A stretch of DNA of 64,000 bases. Source: an uncultured Lachnospiraceae bacterium. Lineage in GTDB: Bacteria; Bacillota; Clostridia; Lachnospirales; Lachnospiraceae. A model generated the notes under the pieces. That model made no database searches and was not told the DNA's origin. It was given only the letters and a program-made list of their open reading frames with translations. The stretch is taken from NCBI GenBank assembly GCA_910577955.1, contig CAJTNC010000006.1, forward strand, positions 1 through 64,000, given 5' to 3'. The first letter of the stretch is position 1. Each line of letters starts with the position of its first letter. This document shows positions 1 to 7,327 of the stretch, piece by piece. The translations under genes and the position numbers were made by a program.

Positions 1-82
1 CCATGCTTCGCAAACCTGCATAAATACTGAATGTGTGGAGTTTTGCTCATGGCTACTTGAGAATACAAGGGAGGTGATATGC

Positions 83-457
83 TTGACGCAAGGTGAGCGA
101 ATAAAAGAAATTAGAAAATCCCTCAATCTTACTCTTGAGAAATTTGGTGAAAAAATAGGTGTTACAAAAACCGCTATTTCAAGGATTGAAAAAGGTGAAC
201 GTGGTTGCACTGAACAAATGACAAAAGCAATCTGTCGGGAGTTCGGTGTTGACTACATATTTTTGACCACTGGTGAGGGAGAAATGTTCGTGGATTCTGA
301 TGATGATTTCATCGAAAAGATTGACCGCATTATGGCAGGGGAGGATGATGCCCGAAAGAACCTTTTCAAATTCATGCTTAGTCTGAATGATGATGATATT
401 GCAGCACTAGGTAGGATTCTTGACCAAATGATAGAATTTTTTAAAGAAAAAGACTGA
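83..457 (+). CDS. XRE-family helix-turn-helix repressor of the mobile element
   Basis: A 124-residue protein with an N-terminal XRE/Cro helix-turn-helix (about residues 3-58; GERIKEIRKS, then VTKTAISRIEKGER as the recognition-helix region) and an acidic helical tail. The start is placed at TTG 83 because a strong GGGAGGTGAT lies just upstream; an ATG at 35 in the same frame has no convincing ribosome-binding site. Proteins of this family repress element genes or control the lysogeny/excision switch. It sits at the left edge of the window among mobile-element genes and converges on a mini-gene at 479-583. A short hairpin with T-run overlaps its stop codon. The target operator is not known; the dyads at 622-671 are candidates. 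Confidence 0.85.
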   Translation: MTQGERIKEIRKSLNLTLEKFGEKIGVTKTAISRIEKGERGCTEQMTKAICREFGVDYIFLTTGEGEMFVDSDDDFIEKIDRIMAGEDDARKNLFKFMLSLNDDDIAALGRILDQMIEFFKEKD

Positions 458-466
458 CAGTCTTTT
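447..466. terminator. Bidirectional intrinsic terminator between convergent small genes
   Basis: An 8-bp A/T-rich stem (AAAAGACT paired with AGTCTTTT) with a GAC loop overlaps the stop codon of the + strand XRE gene. It has T-runs on both strands, so it could also end transcription of the minus-strand mini-gene at 479-583. Confidence 0.5.
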
Positions 467-478
467 CAACTGCCAGCC

Positions 479-583
479 TCATTCTTTGGTGTAAAGATAC
501 AAAACGAATTTATATATCCTCTTGAGGATTTTTTCACTATGTATCTTTCCGACTAACTCCATGATAGCCTCTTTGTAATTCAA
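479..583 (-). CDS. 34-residue mini-protein of the mobile element
   Basis: A short open frame starting at TTG 583 (first residues LNYKEAIMELVGKI) and ending at TGA 479. It reads as a single amphipathic, lysine-rich helix. A GGGGTGGTG stretch lies 7-8 bases upstream as a likely ribosome-binding site; an internal ATG at 562 would give 27 residues without a good site. Similar tiny proteins beginning NYKE-I-EM are, from memory, common next to XRE genes in Clostridial phages and integrative elements; their function is unknown to me. A -10-like TACAAT at 610-615 and two operator-like dyads precede it, which supports a regulated gene. Confidence 0.55.
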   Translation of the reverse strand: MNYKEAIMELVGKIHSEKILKRIYKFVLYLYTKE

Positions 584-609
584 GGGAACACCACCCCTTT
601 CCGAATCAC

Positions 610-639
610 ATTGTAACACAAATTTCCATGATTGTGGAA
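610..639 (-). promoter_or_regulatory. Probable promoter of the mini-gene
   Basis: On the minus strand a TACAAT -10 (610-615) follows a weak -35 (TTCCAC or TTTCCA, about 633-639) at a spacing of 17-18. The first operator dyad (622-641) covers the spacer and the -35, as expected for a repressed promoter. Confidence 0.4.
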
Positions 640-671
640 ATCGTGAGGCACATTTCCATGATTATGGAAAT
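622..671. promoter_or_regulatory. Two operator-like dyads, 30 bp apart
   Basis: Two 20-bp palindromic sites, ATTTCCATGATTGTGGAAAT (622-641) and ATTTCCATGATTATGGAAAT (652-671), differ by one base. Their starts are 30 bp apart, close to three helical turns, so two bound dimers would lie on one face of the DNA. They lie between the XRE gene at 714-911 and the mini-gene at 479-583. The likely ligand is one of the two XRE proteins here, but which one is not shown by the sequence. Confidence 0.65.
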
Positions 672-713
672 ATTCTCACCTGCTGCCGACATCCTGTCCG
701 GCGTGTGGTACAA

Positions 714-911
714 TTATTTGTATTCGGATTCAAACAGGTCGGTGATTTTAACGCCCATTGCAATGGCTATCATTTCAAGCTGAAACAATGTCGGCGACAC
801 CTTGCCGTTTTCGATGTTGTTGAGCGTTGATTTTCCGATTCCGGATTTCTTCGCCAACTCCACCAATGTGAACCGCTTTTCGGTTCTCTTTTCCCATAAC
901 AGAACTTTCAC
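714..911 (-). CDS. Small Cro/XRE-type DNA-binding protein
   Basis: A 65-residue protein that is essentially one helix-turn-helix domain (LVELAKKSGIGKSTLNNIENGKVSPTLFQLE across two lines of helix, residues about 15-50). The start is GTG 911 because AAGGAGG lies 8 bases upstream; the in-frame GTG at 920 overlaps that site. It is divergent from the basic membrane protein gene at 982 and may regulate that region. A short dyad GTGACATAGTTCAC (946-959) lies in the divergent region and is a weak operator candidate. Typical of regulatory modules in integrative elements. Confidence 0.8.
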   Translation of the reverse strand: MKVLLWEKRTEKRFTLVELAKKSGIGKSTLNNIENGKVSPTLFQLEMIAIAMGVKITDLFESEYK

Positions 912-981
912 CCTGCTCACCTCCTTTCACAAGGAAGTTTACAAGGTGACATAGTTCACATATAGAATGGAGGTACTTTGC

Positions 982-1437
982 ATGAAATACGGTGTCAGAA
1001 AACCGAATATAAAAAAGAGTATCAAGGCTCGAACTACTGGAAAAATGAAAAGACAGGTCAAAAAGGCAGTCAACCCGCTTTATGGTAAAAAGGGAATGGG
1101 CGTTATAAACAACCCGAAAAAGGCTGCATATAACGCCGTATATAACCGAACGACTGTCGGCGTATCTGATATATCAAAAAGTGTCTCGCCCTCAAATACG
1201 TCGCGTCCTGTCAGAAACACCCCTGCCGTGAGGCATGAATATTCCGACCGGACATATAACATCTGCGGTATTTTAGCAATGATTTCCGGTATCATCCTTG
1301 CACTTATAGGACTGCTGCTCATGGTTGCCGTTCCTATTGGTGGAATAATTGCGATTGCTGCCGGAGTTTTCTTTTTTATCATCGGTCGCAAATATAGAAA
1401 CATAGCAAAAACAAATCGCAATTCAAACATTGCATAA
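982..1437 (+). CDS. Small basic protein with two C-terminal membrane segments (element-encoded)
   Basis: I do not recognise a named family. The 151-residue product starts at ATG 982, 8 bases after GGAGG; an upstream in-frame ATG at 967 overlaps that site. The first 60 residues are strongly basic (many Lys/Arg, including KKAVNPLYGKKGMG), the middle is polar, and residues about 98-140 form two hydrophobic segments separated by a short Pro-Gly turn. It sits directly before the recombinase gene. A weak imperfect hairpin followed by TTTT (about 1449-1480) may end the transcript. The fold suggests a DNA- or phospholipid-contacting membrane protein, but no function can be assigned. Confidence 0.7.
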   Translation: MKYGVRKPNIKKSIKARTTGKMKRQVKKAVNPLYGKKGMGVINNPKKAAYNAVYNRTTVGVSDISKSVSPSNTSRPVRNTPAVRHEYSDRTYNICGILAMISGIILALIGLLLMVAVPIGGIIAIAAGVFFFIIGRKYRNIAKTNRNSNIA

Positions 1438-1605
1438 TAAATAAAAAAGACGACCTCCGCTGCAACGGAAATCGCCTTTTCAGAAACATCCACACCTCGC
1501 AAAATGCACGGTGATGAAATGTCTCCCGCAAGTCTCATTTTATCACGAAACCGTGCTTTTGCATAGGTTTTATTTTTATACCTTTTTATGATTGGAGTTG
1601 ATAAA

Positions 1606-2997
1606 ATGAGACGGAAAACCGTTGCCTCGATTGAAAAAATCCTGCTCCGTGTTGCAATATATATCCGTGTTTCGACTGACAGGCAGGTCAAAGAGGGAGA
1701 TTCCATGCGTGACCAGTTAGCAACCGGACAGAAATATATCGACACGCATGAGAACATGATTCTCGTCGATACCTACATCGACGACGGAATCTCCGGACAA
1801 AAACTCAAGAGAGACGATTTCCAACGCCTCCTCGATGATATACGGGCAGGAAAGATTGACCTTGTCATCTTCACCCGCCTTGACCGTTGGTTCAGAAACC
1901 TCCGGCATTATCTGAATACTCAAGACATCCTCGACAAGCACGGCGTTTCGTGGACTGCCATTGAGCAGCCTTATTTTGACACATCCACGCCCCACGGACG
2001 GGCGTTCGTGAATAATTCAATGATATGGGCTGAACTTGAGGCTCAAAACGATTCTGACAGAATCCTCGGTGTGTTCGATGACAAGGTTGACAACGGTGAG
2101 GTGCTTTCCGGCTCAACTCCTCTCGGATATTCCATCAAGGACAAACACCTCGCTCCGGATGACGATGCGCCGACCGCCGTTGCAATCTTTCAATTCTACC
2201 GAAAAAACGGGAATTTGAGTGAAACGCTCCGGCATATGGAATCGGAGTTCGGACTGGTTCGTTCCGCTGCCAGTCTCAAGAACATGCTCACAAACACAAA
2301 ATACATCGGAGTGTTTCGGGATAATAAAGAATATTGTCCGGCAATCATCGACCGTGAACTCTTTGAGGATGTTCAGAGACTTCTCAAAATCAACATCAAG
2401 GACGGGAAAAAACATGATTATATTTTCGGCGGGCTTGTGGTCTGCGATGACTGCGACCATATCATGAGCGGATGTCAGCATCGTTCCTCCGGTCGCCTCC
2501 GTGCAGATGGTACACGGGTAACATATAAATATAACTGCTACCGATGCAGACAAGGCGTGAACCTGCACCGATGCCCGAATCGAAAAATTGTCATGGAATC
2601 CACCCTTGAGGCGATGATGCTTGACCGCATCCGTCCGGAACTGGAAAAGTATATCGCAGAATATGAGGTTGCGAACCTGCCCGCCATCCGGACGGACGCA
2701 AAACGACGGAGTGTCGAAAACAAATTGCAGAAATTAAAGGATTTGTTTCTGAATGACCTCATAACGATGGACGAGTTCAAACTGGATAGAGAAAAGCTGC
2801 TTTTGCAGCTTGAGAAAATCAATGCAGAGGATTCCCGCCCCGTCAAGGATTTGTCGTATCTGCGGGATTTCTTGAAAATGGATTTTGAAAGTGTATATGA
2901 TTCCTTTTCCATTCCGGAAAAGCGTGAATTGTGGCGGTCAATCCTCAAGGAAATCCGTGTTGACCATGAGAAAAATATCCACATTATTTTTTTGTGA
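1606..2997 (+). CDS. Large serine recombinase (integrase) of the element
   Basis: A 463-residue large serine recombinase. The N-terminal resolvase domain carries the nucleophile serine in YIRVSTDRQ (about Ser23) and arginines in FTRLDRWFRN. A recombinase domain follows, then a zinc ribbon with paired cysteines (CDDCDHIMSGC and CYRCRQG/HRCPNRK, about residues 285-330) and a C-terminal coiled-coil-like segment. Such enzymes integrate phages and conjugative/mobilizable elements by cutting at a 2-bp core without host factors. The start is ATG 1606, with GGAG 8 bases upstream. The gene is the last of the element: about 25 bases after its stop the sequence becomes an ABC-transporter gene, the usual arrangement of an integrase next to its attachment site. 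Confidence 0.95.
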   Translation: MRRKTVASIEKILLRVAIYIRVSTDRQVKEGDSMRDQLATGQKYIDTHENMILVDTYIDDGISGQKLKRDDFQRLLDDIRAGKIDLVIFTRLDRWFRNLRHYLNTQDILDKHGVSWTAIEQPYFDTSTPHGRAFVNNSMIWAELEAQNDSDRILGVFDDKVDNGEVLSGSTPLGYSIKDKHLAPDDDAPTAVAIFQFYRKNGNLSETLRHMESEFGLVRSAASLKNMLTNTKYIGVFRDNKEYCPAIIDRELFEDVQRLLKINIKDGKKHDYIFGGLVVCDDCDHIMSGCQHRSSGRLRADGTRVTYKYNCYRCRQGVNLHRCPNRKIVMESTLEAMMLDRIRPELEKYIAEYEVANLPAIRTDAKRRSVENKLQKLKDLFLNDLITMDEFKLDREKLLLQLEKINAEDSRPVKDLSYLRDFLKMDFESVYDSFSIPEKRELWRSILKEIRVDHEKNIHIIFL

Positions 2998-3531
2998 TTG
3001 TTGTACTACTAACTTTATCCCTCCGGTGGGCTCGTCCGCGAGAAGAAACGCCGGATCATTGATTAACGCTCTGCCCACGGACACCCTCTGCTGCTGTCCG
3101 CCGGAAAGTTCTCCCGGCAGATGGTTTCTGCGATGTGACAGTCCTGTCATCTCCACGATCCGATCCAGTTTCTCCAAATCAGGTTTCCGGTGGTCTAACA
3201 GACAGGGCAGCATAATATTCTCCTCCACACTCAGATTGGGGATCAGATTGTAGAACTGGTAGACGATGCCGATATTTCTGCGCCTGAAGATTGCAAGCTC
3301 GCTCTCATTCATGCTGAAAATATCTTTCTCCTCGATCGTGACGCTGCCCCATGTGGGGCGATCGATGCCGCCGATCAGATTCATCAGCGTAGATTTGCCG
3401 GAACCTGATGCCCCTACTACCGCAACAAATTCTCCCTTTTTCACCTGAAAGCTGACATGATCCAGAGCGGTCACCTGATTCTCTCCGCTGCCGTATACCT
3501 TTGTCAGCTCTTTTACTTCCAAAACAGCCAT
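2938..3531 (-). pseudogene. ABC transporter ATPase (MacB/BceA type) interrupted by the mobile element
   Basis: The first 169 residues are a standard ATPase of the antimicrobial-peptide/lipoprotein export class: Walker A GASGSGKST, Q-loop region YQFYNLIPNLSVEEN, signature LSGGQQQR and Walker B LLADEPTG. After DEPTG the frame runs into foreign sequence (about 28 residues) and stops at 2938, inside the recombinase 3' end. The D-loop, the switch histidine and the C-terminus, normally another 55-80 residues, are missing, so ATP hydrolysis is expected to be lost. The start MAVLEV at 3531 has AGGTAATTTC upstream. The histidine kinase and response-regulator genes directly upstream form the usual sensor pair for such exporters. 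The permease gene would be across the element, outside the window. Confidence 0.85.
3010..3030. other. Element/chromosome junction (attachment-site half)
   Basis: Reading the minus strand, the ABC ATPase sequence is canonical up to the DEPTG motif (ends about 3025) and then turns into unrelated sequence continuous with the recombinase 3' end. The crossover therefore lies about 3010-3028. The exact core cannot be fixed without the other junction or an uninterrupted relative. Confidence 0.7.
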
Positions 3532-3595
3532 GAAATTACCTCTTTTCTTTCTTTTTATAATCTTATCATAGACAAGAAAAGTGACTCTTCTGTGA

Positions 3596-4420
3596 CTATT
3601 TGTAAAATTTCATGATAAAAGTTGCGCCGACACCCTTTCCTCCGGGCAGCACCTCAATATCCCCGTTCTGCGCCCGCATGATGGAGCGGGCCAGAGGAAG
3701 ACCTATCCCATAGCCGTTTTCCTTCTGTGAATTCTCAAACCGGCGAAACAGTACCGCAAGCCGTTCCCTCGACAGCCCCTCCCCGGTATCCGTCACGGAA
3801 ATAAATCGATAAATTGGATTTTCTCCGCAGTCCACAACGATTTCGCTGTTCTTTTTCGAGCACTCCGACGCATTTTTTAACAGATTGAGCAGCGCCTCCA
3901 CAGTCCACCTTCTGTCACAGGGTAGCTGCAGATCCTGTTTCAATACCACGGTCTGATCCCTGATATCCAGCATGACCTCCACTGAATTTAAAGCCTCCTC
4001 AAACAAAGTCCGGACGTCATTTTCCTCCCTGTGAAAAGAAACCACCGAAGAATCCAGCTTTGCCATCTTTAACAGAGCCTCCGTCAGCCACTTCATATGT
4101 CTGACTTCCCTTTTCATACAAAGAAGAAATTCTTTTTTTCTGTCATCAGACGCCTTTTCCATCAGTTCTGTCATCAAAATCAGGGAAGTGACAGGGGTTT
4201 TCAGCTGATGGGATATATCGGACAGATACTGCGCCAGACGCTCTTTTTCCTCCACCGCCGCCGATCGCTGCTCCTCCTCCAGATGCACCAACGTGTAGAT
4301 ATCGTTTTTCAGAACGCTGAAAGGGCCTTCCCTGTTGTCTCTGGGATCAAACTCCTGCCCGTCTATCGCCCTGCGGATCCCCTTTGAAAGTTCCAGAATT
4401 TCTTCTTTTTTAATCCACAC
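3596..4420 (-). CDS. Soluble sensor histidine kinase linked to the ABC exporter
   Basis: A 274-residue kinase with no predicted membrane segment. It has a HisKA domain with the phospho-acceptor in SDISHQLKTP (His71), an N-box NLLKNASE, a G1 box DTGEGLS and a G2 box GYGIGLPLAR. The start GTG 4420 overlaps the stop of the response-regulator gene, which shows translational coupling. Kinases of BceS/VncS-like modules usually have two membrane helices; their absence suggests it responds to the transporter itself or to a cytoplasmic cue. Its cognate ATPase gene downstream is broken by the mobile element, so its signal input may be altered. Confidence 0.88.
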   Translation of the reverse strand: MWIKKEEILELSKGIRRAIDGQEFDPRDNREGPFSVLKNDIYTLVHLEEEQRSAAVEEKERLAQYLSDISHQLKTPVTSLILMTELMEKASDDRKKEFLLCMKREVRHMKWLTEALLKMAKLDSSVVSFHREENDVRTLFEEALNSVEVMLDIRDQTVVLKQDLQLPCDRRWTVEALLNLLKNASECSKKNSEIVVDCGENPIYRFISVTDTGEGLSRERLAVLFRRFENSQKENGYGIGLPLARSIMRAQNGDIEVLPGGKGVGATFIMKFYK

Positions 4421-5066
4421 GATAACCAATCCCCCTGACCGTAGTGATAGAAAGCGCATCCTGAAGCTTTTGCCGCAGTCTCTTGACATACACTGTCAGC
4501 GTATTGTCTTCCACGAAATCCCCTCCGATATCCCAGATCCGCTCCAAAAGCTGCTCTCTGGTCATAAGAATCCCCTGATTTTCCGCAAAGATAAGCAGCA
4601 GCCGATATTCCAGAGCCGTCAGTGTCACCGGATTTCCCCTGACAAATACTTTTCCGGCATCAGCATCAATGGATACTCCTCCCAGTTTTAACACTCCGGC
4701 TGTTTCCGGCTCCCCCTGCAAACTTTTTTTGATCCGCACAAGCACTTCCCGCAGCCTGAAAGGCTTTGTAATATAGTCTGCAGCTCCGTCCTCCAGAGCC
4801 CCTACGATCTCATCCTCATCATCCACAACAGTCAGATAGATCACCGGAACCTGCTCTGCTTTCATCACCTGCGCGATCTCTTTTCCGACGCCGTCCGAAA
4901 GCTGCATATCAAGCAATGCAAGATCAAACGGTATATCTTCCATCCTCTCAAAAGCCGCAGATACATTTTTGCAGTGCGTAACCTTGTATCCCTCCTGTTC
5001 CATGGCATAAATCAGGCCGGAAGCTATAGACGCGTCGTCCTCCACAAACAAGATATGCTTTTCCAT
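4410..5066 (-). CDS. OmpR-family response regulator
   Basis: A 218-residue regulator with a receiver domain (acidic pocket ED9-D11, phospho-Asp about residue 53 in LALLDMQLSDG, Lys in YITKPF) and a C-terminal winged helix of the OmpR/PhoB type (TALEYRLLLIFAENQG, then TVYVKRLRQKL). The start at ATG 5066 is preceded by GGGGAGA; upstream in-frame starts at 5072 and 5081 are possible. It overlaps the kinase gene and with it controls, presumably, the ABC exporter downstream. It belongs to the bacitracin/lantibiotic-response type of module by gene order. Confidence 0.9.
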   Translation of the reverse strand: MEKHILFVEDDASIASGLIYAMEQEGYKVTHCKNVSAAFERMEDIPFDLALLDMQLSDGVGKEIAQVMKAEQVPVIYLTVVDDEDEIVGALEDGAADYITKPFRLREVLVRIKKSLQGEPETAGVLKLGGVSIDADAGKVFVRGNPVTLTALEYRLLLIFAENQGILMTREQLLERIWDIGGDFVEDNTLTVYVKRLRQKLQDALSITTVRGIGYRVD

Positions 5067-5087
5067 CTGCATTCTCCCCACGCTGTA

Positions 5088-5522
5088 TCACTTTTGCTTA
5101 TTTATCTTAAAAAACCGGTTCGGCACCTCAAATACCAACACGATCCCAAGCACAATGGCAAAGGCTGCCTTGACCGCCGCAAATCCGTTTACGGCGGCAT
5201 CCGCCGGGCGGTCCGTCACAAGATAATATGCCGTCCAATAAATTCTCGCCCCCGGCACCAGCGGAAAAATCCCGGCAGTCAAAAACACAGTCACCGGACA
5301 TCTCTCCCAGACTGCCAGAAAGCGGGACAATAATACAACCAGACAGGCCGCAAAAAACACCGCCTCTTCCGCCGCACAGCCGGCATATTCCGTCACCATC
5401 AGATATAGCCACCACCCCGCACCGCCCACAAAGCCGCAATATACATAGTATTGTCTCGGCACGCCGAAAAGAACCGAAAATGCCACTGTTCCCAAGGCTG
5501 CCACAAAAACGGGAATAATCAT
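5088..5522 (-). CDS. ThrE-type exporter, small subunit (DUF3815-like)
   Basis: A 144-residue membrane protein with four to five hydrophobic segments and the conserved FPLVPGARIY motif, matching the C-terminal half of the threonine/serine exporter ThrE. The start ATG 5522 overlaps the stop of the upstream gene as ATGA, so the two halves are co-translated. The longer frame extending to 5588 lies inside the upstream gene and is not needed. Together the two would form one amino-acid exporter in the cytoplasmic membrane; the substrate cannot be read from the sequence. Confidence 0.85.
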   Translation of the reverse strand: MIIPVFVAALGTVAFSVLFGVPRQYYVYCGFVGGAGWWLYLMVTEYAGCAAEEAVFFAACLVVLLSRFLAVWERCPVTVFLTAGIFPLVPGARIYWTAYYLVTDRPADAAVNGFAAVKAAFAIVLGIVLVFEVPNRFFKINKQK

Positions 5523-6322
5523 AACAGCACACCTCCAAAAACACGGTGATAGATAAGAAACATCACACCAACACCGATTGCCACGCACAGGAACACCAAA
5601 ATCGCATCAAGAATCCTCACTGCGCCTGAAATATAATCTCCGTCCGCAATATCTCTGATACCATTTGTAAAAGCAACCCCGGGTACCAAAGGAATGATCG
5701 ATCCGATGATCATATTGCTCAGACTCTCTCCAAGCCCCAAACGGTGACAGAGAATACAGAACAATGTCACAAGGGCGCCGCCGCATATATTTTTCGTAAT
5801 CTTTGTCATGTCGGATTTCTTGACTGAGAGCACAAAAACGTACAATAAAAAACCTGCGGCAAAAGCCACCGCGCTGTCGGTCAGACTCCCCCCAAGGAGA
5901 TAGCAAAAACAAGCGCTCCCTATGCCGGAGGCCAGAATCTGCACCGGAAAACTTTTTTCCGGCATGCGTTTTATCTGTTCTAATTTTTCTTTTGTCTCTT
6001 CCAAGCTGTAACAGCCTTCCTCCACTTCTCTTGAAAGCTGATTGACCGCCACCACTTTGTCAAGCTGCGCCCCTTTTACCGGTATATGCTGAACCTTTGC
6101 ATACTGCCCTCTCTGCCCCTCAAAATTTCCGTTTCCCGTCACGAAAATGCCGTTGCTCAACACGAAAAAATTTTCGGACTGCGCTCCGAAATACCGGCAT
6201 ATCCGCTCCATCGTCTCCTCCACTCTGGCAATCTCCGCTCCGTTTTCCAGCAGGATATGTCCGGCCATCACGGCTACTTCCAAAAGTTCCTGATCATTCT
6301 GATGCAATGTCTCTTTCTCCAT
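5519..6322 (-). CDS. ThrE-type threonine/serine exporter, large subunit (DUF1212)
   Basis: A 267-residue protein. The N-terminal soluble part (GHILLENGAEIARVEETM, then FVLSNGIFVT) is the signature of the ThrE N-terminal domain; the C-terminal half has five hydrophobic helices with IIPLVPGVAFTNGIRDI. The start ATG 6322 has GGAGAGA upstream. It follows the dihydrouridine synthase gene, whose stop lies about 20 bases before it, and is coupled to the small subunit by an ATGA overlap. Proteins of this pair export small hydrophilic amino acids. Confidence 0.88.
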   Translation of the reverse strand: MEKETLHQNDQELLEVAVMAGHILLENGAEIARVEETMERICRYFGAQSENFFVLSNGIFVTGNGNFEGQRGQYAKVQHIPVKGAQLDKVVAVNQLSREVEEGCYSLEETKEKLEQIKRMPEKSFPVQILASGIGSACFCYLLGGSLTDSAVAFAAGFLLYVFVLSVKKSDMTKITKNICGGALVTLFCILCHRLGLGESLSNMIIGSIIPLVPGVAFTNGIRDIADGDYISGAVRILDAILVFLCVAIGVGVMFLIYHRVFGGVLL

Positions 6323-6342
6323 GCTCCATTCTCTCCGAATAC

Positions 6343-7290
6343 TCAATCTGTCAAAAATAACTCTCTGATTCGCTGTTCATACTCATACAGATGCGATGTC
6401 TTTTTGATCGCCTTCATAAGCTTCTTTTCTTCCGGAAACATCTTCTCAGCATAAACCCAAAATTCTTTCATCTTAAAAAGCACATTTTTCTCTCCGGACA
6501 TCACCTGCTTATAATCATCATACAAGCGATCATGGAAAACCTTCAGCCTCTTCCGCTCCATGATCCCCTCAGGATCTGACGCCTTCTCCAACCTTATCTC
6601 CTCCGCCAGCGCCGGATCCATTAAAAGCCCCCGCCCCAGCATGACGCGAGCCACAGTGGGGAATTCCGCTTTTAATCTCTTGTAATCTTCCAAAGTAAAA
6701 ATATCTCCATTGTAACATACGGGATTTCTGCTTTTTAGAAGCGCTTCTCCAAAGGTCTTCCAATTTGGCGTATTGTTGTAATAGTCCTTCTGCACCCGCG
6801 GATGAATAATCAGTTCACAAAGCGGATACCTGTTGAAAATTTCCATCAGACTGTCAAACTCTTCCGGACTGTCCATACCGATTCTGGTTTTCACCGACAC
6901 TTTTATCTTTACATTTTCAAATACCTCAAGAAGAAAATCATCCAGTTCTTCCGGTCTTCCCAAAAATCCGGATCCCTTTCCCTTTGACACCACAGTGCGG
7001 GAAGGGCACCCCAAATTCAGATTGATTTCCTGATATCCGTATCTCTCTTCCAGCTCCTGCGCCGCCCGCAAAAAATATTCCGCATGATTTGTCAAAATCT
7101 GCGGTACTGCATACATATCCCGATTATGTTCCGGCAGTACATCCCGGATCTCCTTCGGGCACAGCGCCCTGTTCCGGTTTGGAGAAATAAAAGGTATAAA
7201 ATATTTATCTATACCGGTGTAAATGCTGTGGAAAGCGTTTCTGTATACATATCCGGTTATCCCCTCCAACGGGGCAAAGTACAGCTTCAT
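6343..7290 (-). CDS. dus: tRNA-dihydrouridine synthase
   Basis: A 315-residue FMN-dependent enzyme that reduces specific uridines of the tRNA D-loop. Visible features are the TIM-barrel start KLYFAPLEGITGYVYRNAF, the catalytic-cysteine segment NLNLGCPSRTVVSKGKG, VKTRIGMDS, IIHPRVQKDYYNN and the flavin phosphate region ARVMLGRGLLMDP. Length fits the family. GGGAGGAAG precedes the ATG. It lies between the MATE gene and the ThrE pair, with short gaps, so it may be co-transcribed with them. The subfamily (which D position is modified) cannot be assigned. Confidence 0.93.
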   Translation of the reverse strand: MKLYFAPLEGITGYVYRNAFHSIYTGIDKYFIPFISPNRNRALCPKEIRDVLPEHNRDMYAVPQILTNHAEYFLRAAQELEERYGYQEINLNLGCPSRTVVSKGKGSGFLGRPEELDDFLLEVFENVKIKVSVKTRIGMDSPEEFDSLMEIFNRYPLCELIIHPRVQKDYYNNTPNWKTFGEALLKSRNPVCYNGDIFTLEDYKRLKAEFPTVARVMLGRGLLMDPALAEEIRLEKASDPEGIMERKRLKVFHDRLYDDYKQVMSGEKNVLFKMKEFWVYAEKMFPEEKKLMKAIKKTSHLYEYEQRIRELFLTD

Positions 7291-7327
7291 TCAACTTCCT
7301 CCCGAATCTCTCTCCTTCTCTCAGGCG

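Noticed and set aside
1080..1757. A 225-residue open frame on the minus strand across the recombinase start
   Set aside because: Overlaps two well supported genes on the other strand and has no start site or domain.
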